From the NCBI GenBank assembly GCA_900551055.1, contig URUK01000029.1, positions 1-31,186 on the forward strand: a DNA stretch of 31,186 bases, read 5' to 3'. The notes under the pieces were generated by a model. The model did not search any database. It was not told the origin of the DNA and worked only from the letters and a program-made list of their open reading frames with translations. This document shows, piece by piece, positions 14,353 through 22,608 of this stretch; position 1 is the stretch's first letter, and every line of letters starts with the position of its first letter. This stretch comes from an uncultured Prevotella sp. Lineage in GTDB: Bacteria; Bacteroidota; Bacteroidia; Bacteroidales; Bacteroidaceae. The translations under genes and the position numbers were made by a program.

Positions 14353-16566
14353 TTATTTCAGATAGTCCTCGAAGTACTGCGTTATGCGTTCGTGCAGATG
14401 TACGCTTTGGTGTCCCATCATGTTGTGTCCCTCGCCTGGATAAACGTAGAAGTCGGGCTGTGTGCCCACTTCGTTGCACTTCTTGATGAATGACAGGGCG
14501 TGTTGCGGAACAACGGTTGGGTCGTCTGTACCGATGATTATTTGCAGTTTGCCTTTCAGGTTCTTGGCTTTGTTGATGAGACTGGTCTCAGCGTAGCCGT
14601 CAGGATTGGCCTGCGGCGTGTCCATGTAACGTTCGCCGTACATGACTTCGTACCACTTCCAGTCGATGACAGGCCCTCCGGCAACTCCCACTTTGAATAC
14701 GTCTGGATAGGTAGTCATGAGCGATGTCGTCATAAAACCGCCGTAGCTCCAGCCGTGAACGCCCATTCTCGTTGTGTCCACATATTCAAGTGACTTCAGA
14801 TATTCTACTCCTTTAAGCTGGTCTTTCATCTCTTCCACGCCGAGGTGGCGGAACGTTGCCTGCTCGAAGTCGCGTCCGCGGTCGCTTGAACCGCGGTTGT
14901 CGAGGATGAAAAGCAGGTAACCTTTTTGTGCCATGTATGTCTCCCAACTGCGGCTAGCATAGTGCCAGCGCGCCTCGACGTTGCGTACTCCGGGGCCTCC
15001 GTAGACATAAACCACGGTGGGATATTTCTTGTTGGGGTCGAAGTTGACGGGTTTCACCATGCGGTAGTACAGGTCTGTCACTCCGTCGGCGGCCTTGATT
15101 GTGCCGCAAGAGTATTCGGGCACGTTGTATCCTGTCCACGGATTGTCGGCCTTGAAGTAGCTGTAGCCTTTTTCCTTTTCAATGTCTATGATGTCGATGC
15201 TACGCGGAACGTCAGGCTCCGAGTAGCTGTCGAAGGCATAGCGGCCTGAAGCCGACAGCATTGGATAGCGGTGTCCGCCTCCGCCATACGTGTTGGCGTG
15301 GCATCCGCGGCCGTTGTCGAGCAATGTACGCTTGCCTGTTTCTACGTTTACTTTATAGATGTTGTTTTGTATCGGACTGCTTTCCGTTGACAAAATCAGC
15401 ACCTCTCCGGGCTTTGACGTAAATCCGATGAGGTCGAGCACGACCCATTTGCCGCTTGTAATCTGCTTCAGTTGCTCGCCTTTCGTGTTGAAAAGGTACA
15501 GGTGGTTGTGGCCGTCCTTCTCGCTTTGCAGTATGAACTTGTCGGCGTCCCACGGCAGGAATGTTATCGGATTGACTGGATGCACGTACTTGTCGTGGTG
15601 CTCCTTATATAAGGTGGACAGTTTTTCGCCTGTCGAAGCGTCATATTTTACCAGTTCCATGTCTGTCTGGTCGCGGTTCAGCTCAATCATGTAGACGGCT
15701 TCGTTGGCGGGGCTCCACGCTATGTTTGTAAAGTAACGGTCGGTAGGGTCGCCTGCTTTCAGGTAGACGATCTTGCCCGTTTTCAGGTCGTACACGCCCA
15801 CTGTGACCTTGTGGCTGGTTTCTCCGGCCATGGGATATTTTGTAGGAAGCTCTGTGGCTACGCGCGTGTCGATGTTCACGAGTGGATAGTCGGTCACCAT
15901 GCTTTGATCCATACGGTAGAAGGCTAGCTTCTGTCCGTCGTTGCTCCAGAACGTTCCTTTGTATATGCCGAACTCGTCGCGGTGCACGCTTTGTCCGTAA
16001 ACAATGTCGTGGCTGCCGTCCTTGGTAAGCTGCCGGGTGTTCCCCTGTGCGTCGGTCACGTACAGGTTGTCGTCCTTTACGAATGCAACGGCGCGTGATT
16101 TTGCGTTCCAGTCGGCGTGAGTCTCGCCTTCGGCGCGTTGCTTCCATACGGTTTTCTTGGCCTTGAAGTCGATGAGCAGCCGCTCGTTTTTCCTGCTTAC
16201 GAGCACCAGTGGCTTGCCGGGGTAGGGGAAAGAGGCGTACATCAGATGGCGTATCTTGTCGCTGTCGTCCTTTGTCTCCGCCCATTTGTTGATGTCGTCA
16301 ACGGTGAAAAGCGGCTTTTCTTTGCCCGTTTTCTTGTCTACGGTGCTGCATTCCTCGACGTCGAGGCGTACAAGCTGGTCGCCCCACCACGTCAGATACC
16401 TGTTTTTCGGCACCATGTTGTGATAGTTGTTGCCGCCGAAATTAAGGTCTTCAAGCGTAAACTCGCGCTGCTGTGCGTAGCCTGTCATAATGGTTAACAT
16501 TGTGAGCAACGTCATGGCACACAGCCTTGCGTTGCGTGAGAATATGTTGTTTCGCTTAGTCGTCAT
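14353..16566 (-). CDS. Dipeptidyl peptidase IV-like S9 serine peptidase
   Basis: A 737-residue exported S9B peptidase that removes X-Pro or X-Ala dipeptides from peptide N-termini in the periplasm. A signal peptide (hydrophobic around TLLTMLTIMTGYAQ) is followed by the beta-propeller domain and a C-terminal alpha/beta-hydrolase. The catalytic triad is visible: Ser607 in GWSYGGFM, Asp682 in TDDPTVVP and His714 in GEGHNMMGH. The start at 16566 is preferred over an upstream reading 128 codons longer, because it gives the signal peptide and has GGAAGAAGG just before the ATG. The first 11 bp overlap the RNA methyltransferase gene end, so translation is probably coupled. Confidence 0.93.
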   Translation of the reverse strand: MTTKRNNIFSRNARLCAMTLLTMLTIMTGYAQQREFTLEDLNFGGNNYHNMVPKNRYLTWWGDQLVRLDVEECSTVDKKTGKEKPLFTVDDINKWAETKDDSDKIRHLMYASFPYPGKPLVLVSRKNERLLIDFKAKKTVWKQRAEGETHADWNAKSRAVAFVKDDNLYVTDAQGNTRQLTKDGSHDIVYGQSVHRDEFGIYKGTFWSNDGQKLAFYRMDQSMVTDYPLVNIDTRVATELPTKYPMAGETSHKVTVGVYDLKTGKIVYLKAGDPTDRYFTNIAWSPANEAVYMIELNRDQTDMELVKYDASTGEKLSTLYKEHHDKYVHPVNPITFLPWDADKFILQSEKDGHNHLYLFNTKGEQLKQITSGKWVVLDLIGFTSKPGEVLILSTESSPIQNNIYKVNVETGKRTLLDNGRGCHANTYGGGGHRYPMLSASGRYAFDSYSEPDVPRSIDIIDIEKEKGYSYFKADNPWTGYNVPEYSCGTIKAADGVTDLYYRMVKPVNFDPNKKYPTVVYVYGGPGVRNVEARWHYASRSWETYMAQKGYLLFILDNRGSSDRGRDFEQATFRHLGVEEMKDQLKGVEYLKSLEYVDTTRMGVHGWSYGGFMTTSLMTTYPDVFKVGVAGGPVIDWKWYEVMYGERYMDTPQANPDGYAETSLINKAKNLKGKLQIIIGTDDPTVVPQHALSFIKKCNEVGTQPDFYVYPGEGHNMMGHQSVHLHERITQYFEDYLK

Positions 16567-18040
16567 ACCTTCTTCCTTTTTTGCCGAAGTCTCTTCTGTC
16601 CCAGTTTCCTTTGAAGTCACGTCCGCCGCGGCGGTCGTTGCGTCCTCCACGGTCGTCAAAGTCGCGTCTGCCGCGTCCGAAGTCGCGCTTCCCCCTGTCG
16701 TCCCTGCGGCGTTCCCGGTCACGAGAACCTTGATTGCCAAGCTCGAATTTATGGAACTTGAACGTGCGGATGTCGCCCTCTTCGTTTTCTTCGTGCTCTT
16801 CAAGCCGTTTCTTGAACTCGCGGTTTTCCTTGAAACGGTGTTTCTCCGACATGGCTTTCTTCTCTTCTTCGGTCTTGAGCAAGTTGCCTGCACCGCGGAA
16901 ATCGCTAAGCCTTCCTTCAAAAATCTGGTATTTGCGGAACTCGCATTCAAGCGAACCGTTGTACAATGGTATTTTTATTGACGGCTTCAGGCCAATCTGG
17001 TCAAAGCATTCCTCACGGTAGCTAAGCACCCATGCGTCGTTGTTCTTGAACTGGTGTTTGAGTATTTCGCCAATCATGCGGTAAGTACCGAGCAGGTCTG
17101 GAGTGGATATACGTTCGCCGTATGGCGGGTTTGTCACCATTATCGACTTTTCGGCAGGCTGCTTGAAGTCCTTGAAGTCGGCCATTTTTACGGTGATGTC
17201 TTTGGTCAGTCCGGCGGCGCGTACATTGAGGTTGGCCTTCTGTACGGCGTTGGGGTCGATGTCGTAGCCGTATATATGGTGGTTGAACTCGCGCTCTTGC
17301 GAGTCGTCGTTGTAGATGCGGTCGAAGAGTTCGGCGTCGAAATCGGGCCATTTTTCAAACGCATAGCTCTTGCGGAACACGCCGGGAGCCATGTTCCGGG
17401 CAATGAGCGCGGCCTCGATGAGCAGTGTCCCGGAGCCGCACATGGGGTCGATGAAATCGGTGTCGCCCTTCCATCCAGTCATGAGTATCATGCCGGCGGC
17501 AAGCACTTCGTTGAGCGGAGCCTCCACGGACTCCTGCCTGTAGCCACGGCGGTGCAGGCTTTCGCCGCTCGAGTCGAGCGAAAGCGTGCAGCGGTCTTCG
17601 GCGATGTGCATGTTCAGGCGTATGTCAGGGTTGGCCACGGAGATGTTGGGGCGCTGCCCGGTCTTCTCGCGGAACTGGTCAACGATTGCGTCCTTTACCT
17701 TGTATGACACGAACTTGGAGTGGCGGAACTCGTCGGAGAACACCACCGAGTCAACGGCGAAGCTCTTTTTCAAGTCGAGGTATTGGCTCCAGTCTATTTT
17801 CTTAACCTCTTCGTAAACGTCGTCGGCCGACTTGGCCTTGAAGTGCTTGATGGGCTTGATTACCCTTATGGCCGTGTGCAGGCTGAAGTTTGCGCGGTAC
17901 ATCATCTCCTTGTCGCCGGTGAACGATACCATGCGCCGTCCTATCCGCACGTTGTTTGCTCCTAATTGTGTAAGCTCTTTTGCCAAGACAGGCTCCAAGC
18001 CCATGAATGTTTTGGCTATGAGTTCGAATTCTTGTTCCAT
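16556..18040 (-). CDS. THUMP-domain class I RNA methyltransferase (RlmL-like) with Arg/Gly-rich tail
   Basis: A 494-residue SAM-dependent 23S rRNA (guanine-N2) methyltransferase candidate. An N-terminal ferredoxin-like/THUMP region (1-160) leads to the Rossmann domain with FIDPMCGSGTLLIEAA (SAM motif I) and VTNPPYGERI (catalytic motif IV). It resembles the N-terminal half of E. coli RlmKL; the RlmK half is absent. A highly charged linker (about 385-440) is followed by a tail of about 50 residues rich in Arg, Gly and Asp (several RDF, RGG and RRD steps). Such tails bind RNA non-specifically. The last codons overlap the DPP IV start. Confidence 0.9.
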   Translation of the reverse strand: MEQEFELIAKTFMGLEPVLAKELTQLGANNVRIGRRMVSFTGDKEMMYRANFSLHTAIRVIKPIKHFKAKSADDVYEEVKKIDWSQYLDLKKSFAVDSVVFSDEFRHSKFVSYKVKDAIVDQFREKTGQRPNISVANPDIRLNMHIAEDRCTLSLDSSGESLHRRGYRQESVEAPLNEVLAAGMILMTGWKGDTDFIDPMCGSGTLLIEAALIARNMAPGVFRKSYAFEKWPDFDAELFDRIYNDDSQEREFNHHIYGYDIDPNAVQKANLNVRAAGLTKDITVKMADFKDFKQPAEKSIMVTNPPYGERISTPDLLGTYRMIGEILKHQFKNNDAWVLSYREECFDQIGLKPSIKIPLYNGSLECEFRKYQIFEGRLSDFRGAGNLLKTEEEKKAMSEKHRFKENREFKKRLEEHEENEEGDIRTFKFHKFELGNQGSRDRERRRDDRGKRDFGRGRRDFDDRGGRNDRRGGRDFKGNWDRRDFGKKGRRYDD

Positions 18041-18056
18041 CGTTTTTCTTATGATT

Positions 18057-18152
18057 GGTAAAAGTAAAAAGGTAAAAAAGTAAGAAGGTAGAAAGTTTTT
18101 GTCCGTTACATGCCTGTCTTACCGCTTACTTCCGTTCTTTTACTTTTACTTT
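18057..18152. repeat. GTAAAAAG-type imperfect inverted repeat
   Basis: Iterated AAAAAGGTAAAAAAGTAAG-like units on the left face complementary TTACTTCCGTTCTTTTAC-like units on the right. Pairing is looser than in the other repeat stems. It lies in the leader of the methyltransferase gene, 17 bp before its start, and after the epsC stop. It may be a decayed terminator. Confidence 0.5.
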
Positions 18153-18262
18153 TTGTATTTAGTTTTTATTTGTTCTTATCAAATGTTTTCATGCATTTAT
18201 ATGCCAATCTAATCCTTTAACGGGAGGTTTTACCCTTTTTGCTGTTTCACTTTTTTACCGTT

Positions 18263-19162
18263 TTAGGATTGCCGTTTTACCTTCTTTGTCATTGGCTCCA
18301 TATCCTCTGTCACCCAGATGTTGGCTCCTACTACGCAGCCTTTGCCTATCGTAACGCGCCCGAGGATTGTCGCGTTTGAGTAGACTATCACGTCGTCTTC
18401 GAGTATGGGGTGGCGCGGTATGCCCTTGATGGGGTTGCCGTCGGCGTCGAGCGGAAAGCTCTTGGCTCCCAGCGTAACGCCTTGGTACAGCTTGACGTTG
18501 TTGCCTATGATGCATGTCGCGCCTATTACTACGCCCGTGCCGTGGTCGATGGTGAAGTGGTGGCCTATCTGCGCCGCCGGATGAATGTCAATCCCGGTCT
18601 CCGAATGGGCCATTTCGGTTATTATCCTTGGTATGAGCGGCACGCCGAGCGTCACCAACTCGTGGGCTATGCGGTAGTTGACGAGAGCCTTTATCACGGG
18701 GTAGCAGGATATGATTTCGCCCTTGCTCTCGGCTGCAGGGTCGCCGTTGTATGCCGCTTCGACGTCGGTCGCCAGGACGGCGCGTATCTCCGGCAGGCGT
18801 TCAACGAGCTTGGCGGCCAGCTCTTCGGCCTGCGGCCTGCGGTAAAGTGGTATGTCCGCGGCCTGCGCATGCTCCGTGTCCATGAAACAAAGCCCGGCCA
18901 GAATCTGGTCGGTCAGCATTTTGTGCATGCGCTCCACGTTTACTCCTATATGGTAATTCAGTGTATTGATGTTTACCGTGGACTTGCCGTAGAAACCGGG
19001 AAACAATATCGAACGTGCAAGCCCAATAATCTCTTCGAGGGCCTTTGCCGAAGGTAACGGGTCGCCGTCGCGGTGCTGGTGAAACAGCTCTTTCAACGAA
19101 TCGCGTTGAGACAACTTCTCTATTGTCCGTGTAAGAATTTGCGTCAAGTTGCCGGTACTCAT
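18263..19162 (-). CDS. epsC: Serine O-acetyltransferase
   Basis: A 299-residue serine acetyltransferase, which makes O-acetylserine from serine and acetyl-CoA in cysteine synthesis. An N-terminal helical region (1-170) is followed by a left-handed beta-helix with hexapeptide repeats. Family motifs include HSETGIDIHPAAQIG, HGTGVVIGATCIIGNNVKLYQ, GIPRHPILEDDVIVYSNATILG and the catalytic His residues within them. It matches the EpsC-type longer subgroup. The start at 19162 is chosen over one nine codons upstream because a complete consensus promoter leads to it and the family begins near MSTGNL. The downstream neighbour on this strand is the RNA methyltransferase. Confidence 0.93.
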   Translation of the reverse strand: MSTGNLTQILTRTIEKLSQRDSLKELFHQHRDGDPLPSAKALEEIIGLARSILFPGFYGKSTVNINTLNYHIGVNVERMHKMLTDQILAGLCFMDTEHAQAADIPLYRRPQAEELAAKLVERLPEIRAVLATDVEAAYNGDPAAESKGEIISCYPVIKALVNYRIAHELVTLGVPLIPRIITEMAHSETGIDIHPAAQIGHHFTIDHGTGVVIGATCIIGNNVKLYQGVTLGAKSFPLDADGNPIKGIPRHPILEDDVIVYSNATILGRVTIGKGCVVGANIWVTEDMEPMTKKVKRQS

Positions 19163-19186
19163 TATGCGGTGTGTCAATATTGTGTG

Positions 19187-19218
19187 CAAATTTAATCGTT
19201 TTATCGTTACGCGCCAAA
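19187..19218 (-). promoter_or_regulatory. epsC: Promoter of epsC
   Basis: On the minus strand TTTG (19215-19218), a 20-bp spacer and TAAATTTG (19187-19194) match the Bacteroidota consensus in full. The predicted transcript begins near 19182, giving a leader of about 20 nt. Confidence 0.75.
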
Positions 19219-19325
19219 TTTTTCACCTTTTTATTCATTGCGTTTTGTTCCGTTTTTTTACTGCGTGGCGGCCTGCCAGACGGCATGTTGCGGCCACGGG
19301 TTTTCCTTTGCTTTGCCGTTTGCAC

Positions 19326-19413
19326 GTCAAGAGGCCGTCTTCCGTCTTGCAAAAGGCCGTGAATTGCAACATGAAAGGCCGCCTTTTGCACTGTAAAAGG
19401 TGGCCTTTTGTCG
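19326..19413. repeat. 22-bp periodic array, copy 2 (four units)
   Basis: Units start at 19326, 19348, 19370 and 19392, each exactly 22 bp. The last reads TGTAAAAGGTGGCCTTTT plus four bases and the third carries GAAAGGCCGCCTTTT. The first is diverged (AAGAGGCCGTCTT core). It lies between the divergent epsC and ArsG-like genes, and no coding sequence overlaps it. Confidence 0.8.
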
Positions 19414-19605
19414 AGCCGCTGATATACAGGCAGTTACACGCTTGCATGCAAATGCGCTTTTGTAGGTTGTGGAAGGCCGTGTGAAGTGTAAGGTTTTCTT
19501 AAATCGGTGACAGGCGCCCGGGCTTTGAAACTAATTGCGTATCTTTACAATAAGATAAGCTGCACCTCGGAAATGAAAATAAAATGCCGTTTCACACCCT
19601 TTTAT

Positions 19606-19636
19606 TTTGCATTTCACTCGGTTTGCATTATCTTTG
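19606..19636 (+). promoter_or_regulatory. Upstream duplicate promoter of the ArsG-like gene
   Basis: TTTG (19606-19609), 19 bp, TATCTTTG (19629-19636), a full Bacteroidota consensus in the first 88-bp copy. A transcript from here would carry the second copy in its leader. Confidence 0.75.
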
Positions 19637-19693
19637 GATAAGATAAGCTGCACCTCGGAAATGAAAATAAAATGCCGTTTCACATCCTTTTAT

Positions 19694-19724
19694 TTTGCAT
19701 TTCACTCGGTTTGCATTATCTTTG
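19694..19724 (+). promoter_or_regulatory. Proximal promoter of the ArsG-like gene
   Basis: TTTG (19694-19697), 19 bp, TATCTTTG (19717-19724). The predicted start near 19729 leaves a leader of about 19 nt before the ATG at 19748. Confidence 0.85.
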
Positions 19725-19747
19725 CATCAGTTGTTTTTCAAGGCAAG

Positions 19748-20446
19748 ATGGAGTTTGTTCAGAGCATAATAGAAAATAACGGTTTCCCTGTCGTGACAGC
19801 GTTTTTGCTCGGCGTTATCGTGGCTTTGCACCCTTGTCCCTTAGCCACCAACATTGCGGCAATGGGCTATCTGGCCAAAGACGCGCACCGGCGCCGCCGA
19901 GTTTTTGCCAACTGTATGGCTTATACGTTTGGCCGCATGCTGGCATATTCGCTGCTTGGTGTGGTGCTGCTTGCCGTGTTCCGCGGCAGCGGTGGTTTCG
20001 AGGCGGCAGGCCGTTGGTTTGGACAGTGGGGCGAGAAGGTGCTCGCCCCGGTGCTTATTATAATAGGACTGTATTTCATTCTCGACCGTTTTCTCCATAA
20101 ACATGAGCATTGCCCCAATGTGTCGGAGCGCGGACGCCGCTTTCACGGCAGTTGGGGCGGCCTGCTGTTGGGCGTGCTTCTGGCGATGTCTTTCTGTCCG
20201 GAGAGCGCCATAGTGTATTTTGGCATGCTCATGCCGTTGTCCGCACAGTCGTCGTGGGGCTATCTCTTGCCGGTCGTCTTCTCCGTCGCCACGTCGCTGC
20301 CGGCCGTCATCCTTGCCTGGGTGGTGGCTTACGGCATAGGCGGAACTGACTCTATGAGGGCGAAGATGCACCGTGTGCAGCGGTGGATAGGCGTTGTTGT
20401 TGGCGTGCTTTTCATTGGTGCGGGAGTGTTCTGCATGTTCAATTAA
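19748..20446 (+). CDS. ArsG/DsbD-like transmembrane transporter
   Basis: A 232-residue membrane protein with six or seven hydrophobic segments, of the DsbD_2/UreH-like fold. It has the paired Cys-Pro features typical of the fold: ALHPCPLATNIAAMGYLAKD (about 25-45) and AMSFCPESAIVYFGMLMPL. Bacteroidota members with this CPLATN motif are named ArsG-family aromatic arsenical efflux permeases; others with the fold carry reducing equivalents across the membrane by a Cys pair. No arsenic or thioredoxin gene is nearby, so the role is open. The start at 19748 follows the promoter; the longer frame would translate the promoter repeat. It converges on a DUF4230 gene. Confidence 0.82.
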   Translation: MEFVQSIIENNGFPVVTAFLLGVIVALHPCPLATNIAAMGYLAKDAHRRRRVFANCMAYTFGRMLAYSLLGVVLLAVFRGSGGFEAAGRWFGQWGEKVLAPVLIIIGLYFILDRFLHKHEHCPNVSERGRRFHGSWGGLLLGVLLAMSFCPESAIVYFGMLMPLSAQSSWGYLLPVVFSVATSLPAVILAWVVAYGIGGTDSMRAKMHRVQRWIGVVVGVLFIGAGVFCMFN

Positions 20447-20454
20447 GAATTAAG

Positions 20455-20582
20455 TACCCACCCCAGCCCTCCCGAAGGGTGGGAGCTTGATTACTAAAAT
20501 ATTGGACTAAAATAATAAAAGGTTATCCTATATTGTTTTTTACATATCAAGCCCCCTCCCCAAGGGAGGGTTGGGGTGGGTA
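20455..20582. repeat. CCCACCCC/GGGGTGGG palindrome, copy 1
   Basis: Arms 20455-20490 and 20547-20582 begin TACCCACCCCA and end TGGGGTGGGTA, with the inner ends GCTTGA and TCAAGC paired as well. Each arm contains its own small stem (CCCTCCC with GGGAGGG). The 56-nt centre is A/T-rich. It fills the gap between two convergent stop codons and may end transcription both ways. A relative lies at 29361-29507. Confidence 0.8.
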
Positions 20583-20583
20583 T

Positions 20584-21228
20584 TTATCGCTCAAACCTAA
20601 TCTCGACCGTGCCGAACCCCATGCTTTTGAACATCTGGTAGAACTGTTTGCTGGCGTTCTCTTCGGCGCTTGTCAGGTTCTCTTTGGTAAGGCAACGCGC
20701 TTTCATCCTATCCTTGGCACGCAGGTAAAGGTCGTTGCGGGCTTTTCCGTCCCATGTTCCCGACTCGAAGAACGACTGTGTCTGTGCCTCGTCTATAAAG
20801 TCGTCGTCAAGCAGTTTCACCTTGGGCAGTACGGCGCGCAGCGTGTCTCCGCTTACAGTTACCCAGTTTTCGGACGCCTCGCCAAGGTCTATGCCGATGC
20901 GCAGTGTGCCTTTGTATATGCGTATCAGGTCGTCGGAACCGAAGAGTTTTTTCCTCGTTGTGTCAACCATCTCCTCGTCGTCTATCGACAGGAACTCCCA
21001 TTCGCCTATTTCCTTCATGGCCAGCACCTGTGTCGGGGTTATGTTTATGCTGTCGTTGACGTATGTGGTTATGCTTCCGTTGCGGCACTGGCGCACCAGG
21101 TATGCCGACGCAATGATGACCACTATCACCGTTGCCGCTATCAGGTAAAGCTTGATTTTGCCCGTTAAGAGCATCATCCTGCTCCACAGGCCGGGCTTTT
21201 TCTTATTGTTGTTTTTGTTGTTTGCCAT
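20584..21228 (-). CDS. DUF4230 protein, membrane-anchored
   Basis: A 214-residue protein with a basic N-terminus (NKNNNKKKPGLW), one membrane segment (KLYLIAATVIVVIIASAYLV, about 26-45) and a periplasmic DUF4230-like domain. Recognisable family strands are NITPTQVLAMKEIGEWEFLS, LRIGIDLGE and DTLRAVLPKVKLLDD. Function is unknown. It overlaps the upstream DUF4230 lipoprotein gene by 26 bp, so the two are co-translated and may form one envelope complex. The start at 21228 is preferred to one seven codons earlier because it gives the shorter overlap. It ends 2 bp from a palindromic repeat. Confidence 0.82.
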   Translation of the reverse strand: MANNKNNNKKKPGLWSRMMLLTGKIKLYLIAATVIVVIIASAYLVRQCRNGSITTYVNDSINITPTQVLAMKEIGEWEFLSIDDEEMVDTTRKKLFGSDDLIRIYKGTLRIGIDLGEASENWVTVSGDTLRAVLPKVKLLDDDFIDEAQTQSFFESGTWDGKARNDLYLRAKDRMKARCLTKENLTSAEENASKQFYQMFKSMGFGTVEIRFER

Positions 21229-21892
21229 ATTCCATGCTGCTGTTTTCAAGTATTGCCGGCAGGTCGCTTTCGGTGAAGTCTTTACGGAACGTTATCGTGA
21301 TATCCTCTTCGCGGTATCCTATCTGCGCCAGCATGGGCACTAAGATGTGCGCCGCGCTTTCGCGTGCCGTCTCTATGATTCCGGTCTGCGGTATGCTTTC
21401 AATGATTTGCCGGCGCCCTTGTTGCTCGTATGAGGCCATTTCGGCGTCGGTGAAGTTAGGACGCGCCAGGGCCACATGCTTCTTTATTCCATTGTGGTCG
21501 ATGCGGCTCGAAGTAAGTTCCACTTTCGGGTCGGGCAACACTATTTCCACTTTGTCGCCTGACTTTATAATGTTCTTCTCGCTGAAAGTTCCGAAATCGA
21601 TGTACGCTTTCAGCTTTGCTTCCATCGGTATTGCTATTTTCCGCGTAGACATAGGCATCGACACATCGAAGTCCCGGTTGAACATCGTTCCTTTCAGGCG
21701 CACGTCGTCATCGTGCGTTACAATCTTCCTCACCCGGTATTCAGCCGTGTACAGCTTGGCGCATTTGCGTATCTGCATCACCATTACGGGTATGGTGTCG
21801 ATGGCATTGGCCGCTTTCCGGCTTTTGTCCCCTCCGGTGCAGGCTGCCAATGCGAGTGTGGACATGATGATGTAAAGTGCAAGTTTTCTCAT
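21203..21892 (-). CDS. DUF4230 lipoprotein
   Basis: A 229-residue lipoprotein: the signal peptide MRKLALYIIMSTLALAAC ends in a lipobox with Cys18. The mature part shows the DUF4230 pattern (AKLYTAEYRVRKIVTHDD, AYIDFGTFSEKNI, DKVEIVLPDPKVELTSSRIDH). It is the probable partner of the membrane-anchored paralogue downstream; the genes overlap by 26 bp. A full promoter ends only about 10 bp before its ATG, so the transcript should have almost no leader. Function is unknown; the pair looks like an envelope module of Bacteroidales. Confidence 0.83.
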   Translation of the reverse strand: MRKLALYIIMSTLALAACTGGDKSRKAANAIDTIPVMVMQIRKCAKLYTAEYRVRKIVTHDDDVRLKGTMFNRDFDVSMPMSTRKIAIPMEAKLKAYIDFGTFSEKNIIKSGDKVEIVLPDPKVELTSSRIDHNGIKKHVALARPNFTDAEMASYEQQGRRQIIESIPQTGIIETARESAAHILVPMLAQIGYREEDITITFRKDFTESDLPAILENSSMEYGKQQKQQ

Positions 21893-21901
21893 AAGTTGTT
21901 A

Positions 21902-21932
21902 CAAAATTAGAGAAAAACAGGTAAAATCCAAA
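21902..21932 (-). promoter_or_regulatory. Promoter of the DUF4230 pair, near-leaderless
   Basis: On the minus strand TTTG (21929-21932), 19 bp, TAATTTTG (21902-21909). The expected start near 21897 is about 5 nt from the ATG at 21892. Confidence 0.7.
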
Positions 21933-21960
21933 ATAAAACGGAAGTGAAACCGCTTTTTGT

Positions 21961-21991
21961 TTTGCTTTTTAATGAATTTATACTACTTTTG
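21961..21991 (+). promoter_or_regulatory. Promoter of the small lipoprotein gene
   Basis: TTTG (21961-21964), 19 bp, TACTTTTG (21984-21991). The predicted start near 21996 leaves a leader of about 20 nt. It is divergent from the DUF4230 promoter 30 bp away. Confidence 0.8.
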
Positions 21992-22015
21992 TAGCGGAAA
22001 ACATAACATGCCAAA

Positions 22016-22591
22016 ATGAAATATTTACAAGTACTGTTCGTTGCTGCTGTGACCGCATTTGCCTTTTCTGCTTGTAGCGAGAAGAAGCCGACAAACAACA
22101 TTGTCGCTAAAAAGCCGGTTCCAAAAGCGCCGTCCGGGCCTGTCAAGATGCAGGATTCAAGGTTTGCGGAGGAAGTACAGTGGAACGGCGGAAGTTGCCT
22201 TGTCAGCATAGTGCGCCGTGCCGACACCTCGCAGCCCGTGATTACGGACGACGCCGGCGGCAAATACTATGACAACGTAATAGATGTAACCGTCACTCCT
22301 GCCAATGGCGATGGAACGGCGGATGGGGCTGCGCCTCTGTTCCATAAGACGTTCGGCAAGCAGGATTTCGCATCGATGGTTGATGCTGAATATCTGAAGA
22401 AAAGCGCCCTGTTGGGTATTGTCTTCGACCGTGTTGACGGCAACAATATCGTTTTCGCCGCGAGCGTAGGCCAGCCCGACGTACTAAGCGACGACTATGT
22501 GCCGATGCTTGTGACGGTTTCCCGTTCTGGAAACGTGACTATTTCGAAGGACACGAGACTTGACAGCGACGTGGAAGAGGACGGAATTTAA
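22016..22591 (+). CDS. Uncharacterised small lipoprotein
   Basis: A 191-residue lipoprotein: the signal MKYLQVLFVAAVTAFAFSAC gives a lipobox at Cys20. A Lys/Pro-rich linker (EKKPTNNIVAKKPVPKAPSG) leads to a soluble domain of about 140 residues with alternating strands and a very acidic C-terminus (DTRLDSDVEEDGI). No family is recognised from sequence. It has its own consensus promoter and is divergent from the DUF4230 pair, which may hint at a shared envelope role. The stop codon lies within the first unit of a TTAAGAAT repeat series, so the last codons may have been altered by that repeat. Confidence 0.8.
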   Translation: MKYLQVLFVAAVTAFAFSACSEKKPTNNIVAKKPVPKAPSGPVKMQDSRFAEEVQWNGGSCLVSIVRRADTSQPVITDDAGGKYYDNVIDVTVTPANGDGTADGAAPLFHKTFGKQDFASMVDAEYLKKSALLGIVFDRVDGNNIVFAASVGQPDVLSDDYVPMLVTVSRSGNVTISKDTRLDSDVEEDGI

Positions 22592-22608
22592 GAATTAAGA
22601 GCTTGCTG

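Larger units (their letters stand above)
19550..19725 (+). repeat. 88-bp tandem duplication carrying a promoter
   Basis: Copies 19550-19637 and 19638-19725 are identical at 86 of 88 positions (one C/T change inside and the last base). Each copy is itself a loose palindrome (AAGATAA at the left, TTATCTT at the right) and ends in a full promoter. The near-identity points to a recent duplication. No other gene lies in 19163-19747. Confidence 0.93.

Noticed and set aside
16567..16950. 128-codon upstream extension of the DPP IV gene
   Set aside because: It is the other frame of the methyltransferase tail; the internal ATG at 16566 gives a signal peptide and has a strong ribosome site.
19607..19747. 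47-residue N-terminal extension of the ArsG-like protein
   Set aside because: It would translate the promoter duplication; both promoters lie within or after it.
20533..21168. Plus-strand frame of 211 codons
   Set aside because: Starts in the CCCACCCC repeat and runs opposite a DUF4230 gene; no recognisable domain.
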